A DNA stretch of 64,000 bases, taken from positions 434,001-498,000 of the forward strand of contig NZ_CP062500.1 of the NCBI RefSeq assembly GCF_014879975.1, given 5' to 3'. Under the pieces are notes generated by a model. The model was not told the DNA's origin and did not search any database. It worked only from the letters and a program-made list of their open reading frames with translations. Numbering within the stretch: position 1 is the stretch's first letter; each line of letters opens with the position of its first letter. Origin of the DNA: Vibrio bathopelagicus. GTDB lineage: Bacteria; Pseudomonadota; Gammaproteobacteria; Enterobacterales; Vibrionaceae. The position numbers and the translations under genes are program-made. Of the stretch, positions 8,599 through 17,870 are shown piece after piece.

Positions 8599-8944
8599 CT
8601 CATAAGTACTATTTCTGAATCAACTGGCTAAACAATTCACGGGTTCAATAAATTGTAACAAATGTAACCAAACGATAGAACAGCTAAATAAGTCGAAATG
8701 AAACTCATAAGTGCAGCATTTTATGTTTTTTTATAACTCTATAAATAATTGATTTTTAGATGTTATTTAATCATTAAGGTAAAATAAAATTATTCTTTAT
8801 CAATCTTGTTGGTAGCGTGCGAAGTATTGGTTAATAGTAGTGGTAATCCGAAAAACATCGGTCTGATAAATATAAGAATTAGTGGTTATCTATTCCCATA
8901 CCATTACCAATTTAACGCTGTCGAACCGACAAGAGGCAACTTGA
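8599..8944. other. AT-rich leuO upstream region
   Basis: These 346 nt are strongly AT-rich, especially 8715-8800. In enterobacteria, the region before leuO is an AT-rich, H-NS-bound silencer, and this stretch has the composition for such control. I see no clear terminator for the preceding gene and no small gene. The 77-codon open frame here lies partly inside leuO and lacks support. Confidence 0.5.
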
Positions 8945-9904
8945 ATGTTAGAGAAAAAAGACGCAATGAGTGCAATTGCAAGCTACAGAATGGAAAGCAC
9001 ACTTCGTGGAGTAGACTTAAACCTTTTGACTGTATTTGATGCAGTAATGCAAGAGCAAAACATTACGCGTGCAGCTCACAATCTGGGTATGTCTCAGCCA
9101 GCGGTAAGTAACGCAGTTGCTCGCTTAAAAGTGATGTTTAATGACGAATTGTTCATGCGTCAAGGTCGTGGTATTCAGCCGACTCAACGTGCTCGTCAAT
9201 TGTTTGGTCCAATCCGCCAAGCTCTACAATTAGTACGCAACGAACTACCAAGTTCTGTGTTCTCTCCTGAGTCTTCTTCTCGCCTGTTTAAGCTTGCGAT
9301 TTGCAGCCCATGTGACATGCGTTTTGCTCCTAAGATCATGTCGACAATCAACGACCAAGCACCGAGTGTAAAACTGCACATGGACGCTGAGTTTGATCGT
9401 CAACTTTCTGAGCGTATGCGCTACCAAGAAATCGACTTCGTGATTGATTACGCTCGCTTTGATGAGCAAGGCTTCTCAAGCACTGAGATTTTCCAAGACG
9501 AGTTGGTTGTGGTTGCTTCTGCTTCTCACCCACGCATCAATGGTGAAGTGTCAGCCGCTGAGCTGCTTAACGAAAAGCACGCAAAACTGTCTCGCATCCA
9601 TGGTCAACGTAGCTTCTCTGAGCAAGCGTACCGTGACCTAGATTGCACGCCTTTCTACGAAGGTACGAGCTTAAGCAACGTACTTTACGTTGTTGGTCAA
9701 TCTGAGCTTGTGACGATTGCACCTCGTTGGATGGTTGAGCATGCAGCGAACAAAGATCAGCTTCAGATTCTAGATTTCCCATTCGATAATGCGGCAATTT
9801 CTGGCTTCCTAAGCTGGCACGAATCAAGTGAAAAGGATAAAGGACACATTTGGTTACGAGATCAATTAATGATGATCTGTGGCGAAGTTGTAGCGCTTAA
9901 CTAA
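8945..9904 (+). CDS. leuO: LysR-type global regulator LeuO
   Basis: A 319-residue LysR-family regulator. The helix-turn-helix part (residues about 20-80) contains VDLNLLTVFDAVMQEQNITR and the stretch MSQPAVSNAVARLKVMFNDE, which match E. coli LeuO almost exactly; the rest is the periplasmic-binding-like sensor domain. LeuO counteracts H-NS silencing and controls stress, virulence, biofilm and bile-response genes in enterobacteria and vibrios. The start at 8945 is supported by AAGAGG 9 nt upstream; a later in-frame ATG is at 8966. In E. coli leuO lies directly between leuLABCD and ilvIH. Here it keeps the ilvIH side, although one acyl-CoA synthetase gene intervenes, and it is separated from leuL by 7.7 kb. 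A terminator follows. Confidence 0.95.
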   Translation: MLEKKDAMSAIASYRMESTLRGVDLNLLTVFDAVMQEQNITRAAHNLGMSQPAVSNAVARLKVMFNDELFMRQGRGIQPTQRARQLFGPIRQALQLVRNELPSSVFSPESSSRLFKLAICSPCDMRFAPKIMSTINDQAPSVKLHMDAEFDRQLSERMRYQEIDFVIDYARFDEQGFSSTEIFQDELVVVASASHPRINGEVSAAELLNEKHAKLSRIHGQRSFSEQAYRDLDCTPFYEGTSLSNVLYVVGQSELVTIAPRWMVEHAANKDQLQILDFPFDNAAISGFLSWHESSEKDKGHIWLRDQLMMICGEVVALN

Positions 9905-9925
9905 GCACTAATCCCTATGATTTGT

Positions 9926-9961
9926 AAGCCCTAAGCTGGGACTCTGGCTTGGGGCTTTTTT
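9926..9961 (+). terminator. leuO terminator
   Basis: The stem AAGCCCTAAGC pairs with GCTTGGGGCTT (one wobble) and is followed by six T residues, 22 nt past the leuO stop codon. Confidence 0.8.
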
Positions 9962-10105
9962 GTACCTGCTATTTTTGTTGATAGAAAACTTAGCGTGAGA
10001 CGTACTATTACTTATAACTTTGAGCTTCATCAGTTGCCTTTTCCATGATCAGAGGTACACTTGTGCGCTCAAAAAAGCTTACAGGTGTAAGCCAAAGGTA
10101 AAGAG

Positions 10106-11914
10106 ATGGCCAATTTAGATTTTCATATCGTAAAAAGACTTCGTGACCAGATTGCCCAAGGTGGCAGCCGTACAGCTTTGAAGCACAAAGTAGACAATGT
10201 ATGGCAAGGTATTAGCTGGGAACAATTTGGACAGCAAATCGATACGCTTTCATTAGCGTTGTTGGCTCAAGGATTGAGAGTTCAAGATAAGATCGGTATC
10301 TATTCCAATAATATGCCTCAGTGGACTGTAGCAGATTTTGCATCCCTACAAGCTCGTCTTGTGACAGTGCCGATTTATCCAACGAACACCGCTGCACAGT
10401 CTTCTTACATTATCCAGAATGCGGATGTGAAGATCTTATTTGTTGGTGAGCAAGCTCAATTTGATGCGGCGGTTAGCCTTTTTGAAGAGTGCGAACAGCT
10501 AGAAGTTGTTGTGGCGATGTCTGCTGACATCGATACTCAAGAGCACAGTTTTGCTGTGTCTTGGCAAGATTTTATGGCTCGCGGGGCTGAAGCTCAACAA
10601 GTTGAACTTGACGCTCGTCTCGCAGCAGCAAGCATGGATGATCTACTCACCCTCATCTATACCTCTGGTACTACAGGCCAGCCGAAAGGCGTAATGCTTG
10701 ATTACACCAATATTGGCTATCAATTAGAAGGCCACGATGAGCGTCTTAGCTTAACTAAAGATGATGTCTCACTGTGTTTCTTACCTTTATCACATGTATT
10801 TGAGCGCGCTTGGACTTTCTATGTCCTTTATAAAGGTGCAACCAACTGCTATCTGCAAGACACTATGCAAGTTCGCGACGCGTTGAGCGATGTTAAGCCT
10901 ACGGTTATGTCTGCGGTTCCTCGCTTTTACGAGAAGATCTTCTCAGCGATTCACGAGAAGGTATCTAAAGCCCCGTTTATCCGTAAAGTGCTCTTTACTT
11001 GGGCTGTGAACATGGGGGCGAAGCTCTCTGTTTGTCACCAAGAAGGTCGTACACCATCGTTAATGCTGAAGAAGAGCCATGCGCTAGCCGATAAGCTTGT
11101 GCTCTCTAAACTACGTGCATTATTAGGCGGTAACATTAACTTCATGCCATGTGGTGGCGCGAAGCTGGATGAAACCATAGGTCGCTTCTTCCATGCTATC
11201 GGTATCAATGTGAAACTTGGCTACGGCATGACGGAAACAACGGCGACAGTATCATGCTGGGATGATCGTTGTTTTAACCCTGATTCAATTGGTATGTCGA
11301 TGCCAGGCGCAGAAGTGAAAATTGGTGCGAAGAACGAGATTCTTGTTCGTGGCCCAATGGTAATGCGCGGTTACTACAAGATGCCAGAAGAGACAGCGAA
11401 GACTTTTGATGAGCACGGCTTTCTGAAAACCGGCGATGCGGGTCACTTTGATGAAAATGGAAACCTGTTCATTACCGACCGTATTAAAGAGTTGATGAAA
11501 ACCTCTGGCGGCAAATACATTGCACCGCAAGTGGTGGAAGGCGCGATTGGTAAAGATCACTTTATCGAGCAGATTGCTGTTATCGCTGATACGCGTAAAT
11601 TCGTTTCTGCACTGATTGTTCCTTGTTATGACTCGCTAGAAGAGTACGCCAAAGAACTTAACATCAAGTATCACGATCGTGTTGAGCTTATTAAGCATCA
11701 CCAAATTGTCGAGATGCTAGAGAAGCGCGTGAATGACCTACAACAAGAGCTAGCAAAGTTTGAGCAAGTGAAGAAATTCAAGCTGTTACCAAAAGCGTTC
11801 TCTATGGATGATGGCGAGCTGACACCAACTCAGAAATTGCGTCGTAAGGTTATCAACGATAAGTATCAAGACGAAATCGAAGAAATGTACACTGAAAAGC
11901 CGAAAGATAAGTAG
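10106..11914 (+). CDS. Long-chain acyl-CoA synthetase (AMP-forming)
   Basis: A 602-residue ANL-superfamily enzyme that activates fatty acids with ATP and CoA through an acyl-adenylate. It has the phosphate-binding loop [11 protein letters not shown] (about residues 185-195), the GYGMTETTA motif (about 372-380), and the hinge and C-terminal region [11 protein letters not shown] through [14 protein letters not shown] (about 440-468), with the catalytic lysine expected near the end (PTQKLRRK). The length and the long insertion between motifs fit the FAA1/AMP-binding COG1022 type more than classical FadD, so I give no gene symbol. It stands alone between leuO and ilvI, each separated by a terminator, so it is probably its own transcription unit. 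Confidence 0.9.
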   Translation: MANLDFHIVKRLRDQIAQGGSRTALKHKVDNVWQGISWEQFGQQIDTLSLALLAQGLRVQDKIGIYSNNMPQWTVADFASLQARLVTVPIYPTNTAAQSSYIIQNADVKILFVGEQAQFDAAVSLFEECEQLEVVVAMSADIDTQEHSFAVSWQDFMARGAEAQQVELDARLAAASMDDLLTLIYTSGTTGQPKGVMLDYTNIGYQLEGHDERLSLTKDDVSLCFLPLSHVFERAWTFYVLYKGATNCYLQDTMQVRDALSDVKPTVMSAVPRFYEKIFSAIHEKVSKAPFIRKVLFTWAVNMGAKLSVCHQEGRTPSLMLKKSHALADKLVLSKLRALLGGNINFMPCGGAKLDETIGRFFHAIGINVKLGYGMTETTATVSCWDDRCFNPDSIGMSMPGAEVKIGAKNEILVRGPMVMRGYYKMPEETAKTFDEHGFLKTGDAGHFDENGNLFITDRIKELMKTSGGKYIAPQVVEGAIGKDHFIEQIAVIADTRKFVSALIVPCYDSLEEYAKELNIKYHDRVELIKHHQIVEMLEKRVNDLQQELAKFEQVKKFKLLPKAFSMDDGELTPTQKLRRKVINDKYQDEIEEMYTEKPKDK

Positions 11915-11947
11915 TTTTCCACTTAGATAAATTTTCAGTTGTTTAAA

Positions 11948-11989
11948 AATCCCCCTACGAATGCGATTGCATTTTTAGGGGGATTTTTT
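11948..11989 (+). terminator. Terminator of the acyl-CoA synthetase gene
   Basis: The 10-bp stem AATCCCCCTA and TAGGGGGATT encloses an 18-nt loop that itself has GCGATTGC-like pairing, and is followed by a T run. Confidence 0.85.
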
Positions 11990-12374
11990 ATGCCTACTGA
12001 CACAGCACAATGTGCGAAAGCGCACACCAATAAGGGCGTAATTAATCGATTATCTGCAATTCATTTGAATATTAAGCTCTTTTTTTTAGGTGTTAATTGG
12101 TTTTTAACTCTAAATATTAGGTTTGGGTTGGGTTTTACTTGATGCTTTCAGCTAATAGTTGGTTTTTTGAAATGATTGTTGGATAACAGGTGTTAGACCA
12201 GATGATAATAAAGCGTTAAAGTTGTTTCGTATTACTGTTTGTTGTTATCACGACAGACAGCCATAGCCGAAAAAGTGGAAGTATTTCGAATTAGGCTACG
12301 AATAAGCCCTAGACTATGTAAAACCAGCCCAACATGTTCACCAAATGTGATTGGAAACTGGTGAGGAGAGCAAT
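11990..12374 (+). promoter_or_regulatory. Long ilvIH upstream region
   Basis: This is 385 nt between a terminator and the ilvI start codon. It is AT-rich and contains many T tracts (12070-12180), in keeping with the Lrp-controlled ilvIH promoter region of E. coli, which is similarly long. No peptide leader rich in Ile, Leu or Val codons was found. Close to the gene, TTCACCA (12337-12343) can pair with TGGTGAG (12359-12365), which overlaps the ribosome binding site. Confidence 0.45.
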
Positions 12375-14114
12375 ATGACAACGAAACCTGAAACAGCAAT
12401 GTTATCCGGCGCTGAGATGGTGGTGCAGTCTCTAATTGAAGAGGGTGTAGAACAAATCTTTGGTTACCCAGGTGGTTCTGTACTTGATATCTATGATGCC
12501 CTGCATGCTAAAACTGCTGAAATTAAACACGTATTAGTACGACACGAACAAGCCGCTACCCATATGGCAGATGGCTATACTCGTTCGACCGGTAAACCGG
12601 GTGTGGTACTTGTATGTTCTGGTCCGGGCGCGACCAATACCGTAACGGGTATTGCTACGGCGTACATGGACTCAATTCCAATGATTGTTATTTCTGGTAA
12701 CGTACCAAATAGCTTGATTGGTAACGACGCCTTCCAAGAGTGTGACATCGTGGGTGTATCCCGTCCGATCGTTAAACACAGCTTCCTCGTTAAGAAAGCG
12801 GAAGATATCCCAGACGTTGTTAAAAAAGCATTCTATATTTCAACGACAGGACGTCCCGGTCCTGTGGTTATCGATCTGCCTAAAGATATTCTAAACCCAC
12901 AAATCAAACTTCCTTATGAATACCCTGAAACAATAAAAATGCGTTCGTATAATCCAACGCTTACTGGGCATAAAGGACAGATCAAGAAGGCATTAAAGGC
13001 ACTTCTTGAAGCGAAAAAACCAGTGCTTTACGTCGGTGGTGGTGCGGTTATTTCTGAGGCAGATAAGCCACTGTTAAAATTAGCAGAAGCACTGAATTTA
13101 CCAGTCGTAAGCACCCTAATGGGGCTTGGGGCTTTCCCGGGTACTCATAAAAACTCTTTGGGTATGTTGGGTATGCATGGTTTGTATGAAGCCAATATGG
13201 CAATGCACAATGCTGACTTGATCTTTGGTATCGGCGTACGTTTCGATGACCGTACCACCAATAACTTAGACAAGTATTGCCCTGATGCGAAGATCATGCA
13301 CATTGATATCGACCCATCTTCTATCTCTAAAAACGTAAAAGTGGATCTACCGATTGTAGGTTCAGCAGAGAAAGTACTAGAGAGCATGGTTAACCTGCTT
13401 GTTGAGCAAGGCGGAACCAATGACGCTCAAGCGATGGAAAGCTGGTGGAGCGAAATCAAGCAATGGCAAGAGCGTGATTGCTTAGCGTATGACAAATCTT
13501 CTGAGCGCATTAAGCCACAACAAGTTATTGAAACACTTCATAAAGTAACCAATGGCGATGCGTATGTTGCTTCGGATGTTGGACAGCACCAAATGTTTGC
13601 TGCGTTGTACTATCCGTTCGATAAGCCACGCCGTTGGATTAACTCTGGTGGCTTAGGCACGATGGGCTTTGGTCTACCTGCGGGTATGGGCGTTAAGTTT
13701 GCTAAGCCAGATGAAGAAGTGGTTGTTGTAACAGGTGATGGCAGTATTCAGATGAATATCCAAGAACTTTCGACAGCGCTTCAATACAATATTCCGGTTA
13801 AGATCATTAACCTGAACAACCGTTTCTTAGGAATGGTAAAGCAGTGGCAAGATATTGTTTATCAAGGTCGTCACTCTAACTCATATATGGACTCTGTTCC
13901 TGATTTCGCTGCGATTGCAGAGGCTTATGGCCACGTTGGTATGCGTATTTCATCTCCGGATGAACTGGAATCAGGCTTGGAAAAAGCACTAGCGATGAAA
14001 GACCGTTTGGTATTTGTCGACATCAGTGTGGATGACACCGAGCACGTATACCCAATGCAGATCAAAGGCGAGGGTATGGATAACATGTGGCTAAGCAAAA
14101 CGGAGAGAACATAA
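12375..14114 (+). CDS. ilvI: Acetolactate synthase III, large subunit
   Basis: This is the catalytic, thiamine-diphosphate-dependent subunit of acetohydroxyacid synthase, making acetolactate or acetohydroxybutyrate for valine, leucine and isoleucine. The start is taken at ATG 12375 because GAGGAGAG lies 4-11 nt upstream; an open frame continues to a TTG 24 nt earlier without such a site. The resulting 579 residues match the E. coli IlvI length (574). Visible motifs are [15 protein letters not shown], the RHEQAA loop with the catalytic glutamate (about 56-61), and the ThDP/Mg motif [14 protein letters not shown] (about 451-464). ilvH follows after a single base, so the two subunits are co-translated. 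Confidence 0.96.
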   Translation: MTTKPETAMLSGAEMVVQSLIEEGVEQIFGYPGGSVLDIYDALHAKTAEIKHVLVRHEQAATHMADGYTRSTGKPGVVLVCSGPGATNTVTGIATAYMDSIPMIVISGNVPNSLIGNDAFQECDIVGVSRPIVKHSFLVKKAEDIPDVVKKAFYISTTGRPGPVVIDLPKDILNPQIKLPYEYPETIKMRSYNPTLTGHKGQIKKALKALLEAKKPVLYVGGGAVISEADKPLLKLAEALNLPVVSTLMGLGAFPGTHKNSLGMLGMHGLYEANMAMHNADLIFGIGVRFDDRTTNNLDKYCPDAKIMHIDIDPSSISKNVKVDLPIVGSAEKVLESMVNLLVEQGGTNDAQAMESWWSEIKQWQERDCLAYDKSSERIKPQQVIETLHKVTNGDAYVASDVGQHQMFAALYYPFDKPRRWINSGGLGTMGFGLPAGMGVKFAKPDEEVVVVTGDGSIQMNIQELSTALQYNIPVKIINLNNRFLGMVKQWQDIVYQGRHSNSYMDSVPDFAAIAEAYGHVGMRISSPDELESGLEKALAMKDRLVFVDISVDDTEHVYPMQIKGEGMDNMWLSKTERT

Positions 14115-14115
14115 T

Positions 14116-14610
14116 ATGAGACACATCCTTTCACTATTAATGGAGAACCAACCCGGCGCACTTTCTCGAGTGGTTGGTTTGTTTTCTCAGCGTGGCTACA
14201 ACATCGAGTCTTTGAATGTATCTCCTACGGATGATCCAACGCTTTCTCGTCTGAATGTCACCACTAACTCGAGCGAAATGCAGCTTGAGCAGATCCAAAA
14301 ACAGCTACACAAGTTAATCGACGTACTTAAGGTACAAGAAGTGTCTGAGCTTGAGCATATCGAGCGTGAACTTCTGATGGTAAAAGTACGCGCTAGTGGC
14401 TTTGCTCGTGCAGAAGTAAAACGCACCGCGGATATTTTCCGTGGTCAGATCGTTGATGTAACGGCTTCGCAATACACAGTGCAAATGGCCGGTACTAGCG
14501 AGAAGCTTGATGCTTTCATTCAGGCATTATCTGAAGTAACGGAAGTCCTTGAAGTAGCTCGAAGTGGTGTCGTTGGCATTGCTCGCGGTGAGCGCGCACT
14601 GAAAGCGTAA
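14116..14610 (+). CDS. ilvH: Acetolactate synthase III, small regulatory subunit
   Basis: A 164-residue regulatory subunit that activates IlvI and gives it valine feedback inhibition. The N-terminal ACT domain begins with the characteristic RHILSLLMENQPGALSRVVG and continues with GLFSQRGYNIESLNV; a second ACT-like domain follows. The length equals that of E. coli IlvH. The ATG lies one base after the ilvI stop, with GGAGAG in the end of ilvI serving as ribosome site. Confidence 0.96.
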   Translation: MRHILSLLMENQPGALSRVVGLFSQRGYNIESLNVSPTDDPTLSRLNVTTNSSEMQLEQIQKQLHKLIDVLKVQEVSELEHIERELLMVKVRASGFARAEVKRTADIFRGQIVDVTASQYTVQMAGTSEKLDAFIQALSEVTEVLEVARSGVVGIARGERALKA

Positions 14611-14637
14611 GCGCTCGTTATTGGAAAAACAGTTTTG

Positions 14638-14665
14638 AAGCCGCTTTTTTAAGCGGCTTTTATTT
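14638..14665 (+). terminator. ilvIH terminator
   Basis: The 9-bp stem AAGCCGCTT with AAGCGGCTT has a TTTT loop and a T-rich tail, 27 nt after ilvH. Confidence 0.9.
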
Positions 14666-14722
14666 TGTTCATTATTTAGAGTGCTATAATCCCGCGCTGC
14701 ATTCCATTCACCTGAGTTAGCG

Positions 14723-16606
14723 ATGAGAAATAAAAAATCAATAATTACATTGCTGATTATCTCTGTCGCACTGTCTTCTGCTGTAGGTCTCTATTACCTA
14801 CAACGCTATCAAGAAGTGAAACAGCAGAGCTTCGACTACTCGGCTAAACAAGCCGTCCATCAGTTAGTGTATGCCAAACGAGATTATGATCTTCTTAAGA
14901 CCCAATTAGTTTCCATGATGGGGCTGTTAAGTCACAGTCAAAGCTTGGTTGATTTTGCTTCTTCTCCATCTGACCAAACCAAAGATTTACTTGAAGAGGT
15001 TTGGCAGTCTGTCCTCGTGAACCAGAAATGGTATACGCAGATCCACCTGTTAGATATCACGGGTAAAGAGCTGGTTCGCGTAAATTATTCCGCTGAAACA
15101 GGCCATATAACGCTACCTCAAGAGCTTCAAGATAAGTCTGACTCTAACTACTTTCAATACGCTCAAAAACTAGAAGCCGAACAGATTGGCGGCTGGGGTA
15201 TTGAGCTAGAAACAGAGCATGGTGAAGCCCTCTTTCCTTATATGCCGGTAATCCGTGTCTTTACCCCAGTAGAAACCCCTGATAAAAGAGTGGGCTACCT
15301 TGTCATCAATCTCGATGTATGGGGCTTATCGTCGCGTCTTAGTTTTTCTCCTGATAACGATCTTAGGGCAGAAGTTCTCAATGAAGCGGGCTACTTCATC
15401 GCGAGTAACAACAGCGGTAAGTTATTCGGTGACTCTATTCCTGAAAGAAAGGGTTACAATCTGGAAAATATCGCGCCGAAAGCTTGGGAAGCGATCTCCA
15501 ATGACAGGGTGGGATACGTTTTTGAGGATGGTAATTTGTTTGCGTTTAACACGGTTATGCTAGCGAACAATCAAAAGGTTCATCTGCTCATTCAACTTAA
15601 TGAAAAACAGCTTCTTGATCGTGCCGAACGCGATCTCAATGATCTTGCCCATGAAGAGATCATCGTGCTCTTTATTGTTTTACTCTTTGCTTTTCCGTTC
15701 GCTTACCTCGTGACTCACTATCGACGACGCAGCTTGGAAAGTAAGTTGGCGCGAGCGGCATTGAATGGCATGTCGGCGGTGATGATCTCTGACAAGCAAC
15801 ATCGTGTCATGATGATCAATAACGAATTTGAAAACATAACGGGCTACAGTAAAAAACAAGTCATTGGACATAATGCCTTACAGCTTCTTCTGGAAAATAC
15901 CGAGCAAGCACTGTCTAGTGATTCAATCTGGCAACACTTAGAGCAAGAAGAAGTCTGGGAAGGTGAAGTGTTGTGTAAGAACAAACTTCGTATCCCTTTT
16001 ACTGCAATCATGCGAGTTCATGCGGTCAAAAACAGTTCGGGTAAAGTCAGCTATTATATTACGTCACTGGTCGATATTTCGGTGAGAAAAGAGCTCGAAG
16101 TTCGTTTACGTGTTTTAAGCGAGCGAGACTCTTTGAGTAATCTCTGGAACCGTCGCAAGTTTGAAGAACAGCTTGCTTACTATTCTCGTTTGGTTGAGCG
16201 TTACCCTAACGAAGCGACGACTTGCTTGGCCTTGGTCGATATTGATAACTTCAAGCGAATCAATGACGAGCTTGGCCATGATGAAGGCGATCGTGTAATT
16301 GCTGGTGTGGCTAAGCTTTTGCAAGACAGCCTTCGCAGTACTGACTTTGTTGCTCGTGTTGGGGGAGAGGAGTTCGCATTGTTGATGCCACACACCTCTT
16401 TGTCTGAAGCGAAGCGCGTATTGGATCGCTTAAGAATAGAGATAGAGCTTGCTGCGGGGACGAAAGTGACAGTCAGCGTCGGCTTTACGGATTTAACCAG
16501 TAACAGTACTCGTTCGTACAAATGTGCCGATGTTGGGCTTTACGAATCTAAATCATCAGGTCGTAATACTGTGTCTCTGTGCCCCAGCCATACTGATGTT
16601 GCTTAA
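14723..16606 (+). CDS. Membrane diguanylate cyclase with Cache-type sensor, PAS and GGDEF domains
   Basis: A 627-residue protein predicted to make the second messenger cyclic di-GMP. Order: a membrane helix (residues 7-25), a periplasmic region of about 290 residues resembling double Cache sensors, a second helix (about 312-335), a PAS domain (about 345-450), then GGDEF (about 455-620). The active-site motif is GGEEF (about 547-551), intact, and RSTD five residues before it is a complete RxxD inhibitory site, so product feedback is expected. LVDIDNFKRINDELGHDEGD supplies the metal and substrate ligands. There is no EAL domain. The ligand of the sensor is unknown. It is transcribed alone after the ilvH terminator. 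Confidence 0.92.
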   Translation: MRNKKSIITLLIISVALSSAVGLYYLQRYQEVKQQSFDYSAKQAVHQLVYAKRDYDLLKTQLVSMMGLLSHSQSLVDFASSPSDQTKDLLEEVWQSVLVNQKWYTQIHLLDITGKELVRVNYSAETGHITLPQELQDKSDSNYFQYAQKLEAEQIGGWGIELETEHGEALFPYMPVIRVFTPVETPDKRVGYLVINLDVWGLSSRLSFSPDNDLRAEVLNEAGYFIASNNSGKLFGDSIPERKGYNLENIAPKAWEAISNDRVGYVFEDGNLFAFNTVMLANNQKVHLLIQLNEKQLLDRAERDLNDLAHEEIIVLFIVLLFAFPFAYLVTHYRRRSLESKLARAALNGMSAVMISDKQHRVMMINNEFENITGYSKKQVIGHNALQLLLENTEQALSSDSIWQHLEQEEVWEGEVLCKNKLRIPFTAIMRVHAVKNSSGKVSYYITSLVDISVRKELEVRLRVLSERDSLSNLWNRRKFEEQLAYYSRLVERYPNEATTCLALVDIDNFKRINDELGHDEGDRVIAGVAKLLQDSLRSTDFVARVGGEEFALLMPHTSLSEAKRVLDRLRIEIELAAGTKVTVSVGFTDLTSNSTRSYKCADVGLYESKSSGRNTVSLCPSHTDVA

Positions 16607-17004
16607 TTCTCAGTATTCAATTGTGTTTTGAATACGCATGAAACCTTCATTATTCCTCTCCACTTGTCTCTATTGAATTATCAATTTACCTGCTATCAAT
16701 ATTGAACAATCCTGCAAATATCACTTTGGAAAGATCCGTGTCACAAATATTAACTAGTTAGACTAAAGTCTAATGTTGGTGATAATTTGAGCTAAACTGA
16801 ACAATAGGCAAATCGCTGTACTTCAGATTTCATCGTATTAAACGGTGTAATAATTAGAGTGTTTACCAGAAGTGAAAGGATGACACCGTTAACTTAATTC
16901 AGCTGATTAACTCGCTTTATCAACCCGTTGAAGGGCAGTAGTAGAATTAGGTTAGCTGGAGCAAGCATTTGGGGATCATACTGTCGAGTGAGAAGAGGCG
17001 TAGT
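16607..17004. other. 398-nt intergenic region with two inverted repeats
   Basis: Between the GGDEF gene and a small membrane protein gene I see no ordinary coding frame and no strong terminator. It holds the palindrome TTAGACT-AA-AGTCTAA at 16758-16773, and AACGGTGT (16841-16848) with ACACCGTT (16883-16890), an 8-bp perfect inverted repeat 34 nt apart. Both may belong to the control region of the small gene downstream. Confidence 0.5.
16758..16773. promoter_or_regulatory. Palindromic operator candidate
   Basis: The arms TTAGACT and AGTCTAA around AA form a compact 16-bp dyad of the size bound by dimeric helix-turn-helix regulators. The protein that would bind it is not identified. Confidence 0.4.
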
Positions 17005-17136
17005 ATGTTTGTCGATTTTTTAGTGAGGTTAACCATTGGTACATTAGTTATTCTTGGCTTTCAGCTTAGTGCATTGTACTTTTTACCTATGGTTGTGCTG
17101 CTCAATACTCACCATAAAGAGTTTTTTGGGTGGTAG
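17005..17136 (+). CDS. Small membrane protein of 43 residues
   Basis: I do not recognise this gene. The open frame starts at ATG 17005, six bases after AGAAGAGG, a strong ribosome site, and ends with TAG just before a good terminator. The predicted peptide has one long hydrophobic stretch (residues about 5-34, including LTIGTLVILGFQLSALYFL and VVLL) and a polar, histidine-containing tail ending in HHKEFFGW. It would be a single-pass inner-membrane protein. The presence of ribosome site, hydrophobic design and terminator argues that it is real, although it is shorter than most gene callers accept. No function can be given. Confidence 0.6.
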   Translation: MFVDFLVRLTIGTLVILGFQLSALYFLPMVVLLNTHHKEFFGW

Positions 17137-17159
17137 TTCAGTCGTGATACTGGAAATAA

Positions 17160-17186
17160 AAAACGGAGCCATTGGGCTCCGTTTTT
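17160..17186. terminator. Bidirectional terminator
   Basis: The stem AAAACGGAGCC with GGCTCCGTTTT (loop ATTG or similar) has a T run on the plus side and an A run on the left. It serves the small membrane protein gene and the convergent GntR-family gene. Confidence 0.85.
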
Positions 17187-17210
17187 ATATGGTTAGAATC
17201 TGTTTTGGCT

Positions 17211-17870
17211 TTATGCCGCTTCGATAACTTCTTCAATTCGTTTCATTGAGCTTAACAGGTGTTGATCCAGTAGCTCTGTCGCTTGATCTACATTTTTAGC
17301 AAGTACTAGCTTCATGATCATTTCGTGTTCATCGATATTGAACAGATCGTCTGTCACCGTTTTAGCCGACAGGACTAGGAAACGATAACGCTTAACTTGG
17401 TTGATCAAGTCATCAAAGAACTTAAACATGTTCTCTGAATCCGCTCCTTCAAGAAGTGATACATGGAATTGTTGGTGACGTTCTTCCCACTCAGCGCAGT
17501 CAAACTCTTCTGCCACATATTGGATTCGAGACAGTTTATGGTAAGACGTCAGTACTTCTAATTCCCAGCTCTCATCGCCTGATGAAATGGCTTTTTTAAG
17601 CAAAACTGAAGAGACAACACGAAGGCTTTCGTATAAATCGTTAAGCTCTTTCTTTGATACTGGAGATACCCAGCAGCCTTTTTGTGGCTCTAGTTTTACG
17701 TACTTGCTCCAAGACAATTGTACCAAAGCTTCACGAATTGGTGATGCGCCTACGTTGTATCTACTTTTTAGATCAGCAACAACGAGTTTTTGGCCAGGGA
17801 GCAATTCACCATTCAGGATATCTTGGCGAATCATTTTCGATACTTTATCAGTGAGAGTAGGACTAGACAT
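17211..17870 (-). CDS. GntR-family regulator with FCD domain
   Basis: A DNA-binding regulator of 219 residues. The N-terminal winged helix (about residues 5-65) shows the GntR pattern: ILNGELLPGQKL, then the NVGASPIREAL recognition region. The C-terminal part is an all-helical FCD ligand domain, with His residues in REERHQQFHVSL-like context (ERHQQFH) suggesting metal-assisted binding of a small carboxylate. I take ATG 17870 as start because TGAGG precedes it at a proper distance; an in-frame ATG four codons earlier at 17882 has no ribosome site and itself overlaps that sequence. The effector and targets are unknown. It faces away from pykF-promoter control and is separated from pykF by 192 nt and a terminator. 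Confidence 0.85.
   Translation of the reverse strand: MSSPTLTDKVSKMIRQDILNGELLPGQKLVVADLKSRYNVGASPIREALVQLSWSKYVKLEPQKGCWVSPVSKKELNDLYESLRVVSSVLLKKAISSGDESWELEVLTSYHKLSRIQYVAEEFDCAEWEERHQQFHVSLLEGADSENMFKFFDDLINQVKRYRFLVLSAKTVTDDLFNIDEHEMIMKLVLAKNVDQATELLDQHLLSSMKRIEEVIEAA

Noticed and set aside
8806..9039. 77-codon plus-strand frame before and inside leuO
   Set aside because: It overlaps the conserved leuO helix-turn-helix in another frame and has no ribosome site or recognisable domain.
11939..12142. 67-codon frame downstream of the acyl-CoA synthetase gene
   Set aside because: It runs through the terminator stem, and its start has no ribosome site.
12351..12374. TTG start for ilvI eight codons upstream
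   Set aside because: The ribosome site GAGGAGAG lies inside this extension and fits ATG 12375; the extension would itself be a translation of the ribosome site.
16201..16521. 106-codon minus-strand frame opposite the GGDEF domain
   Set aside because: The sense strand encodes an intact GGDEF domain; antisense frame has no support.
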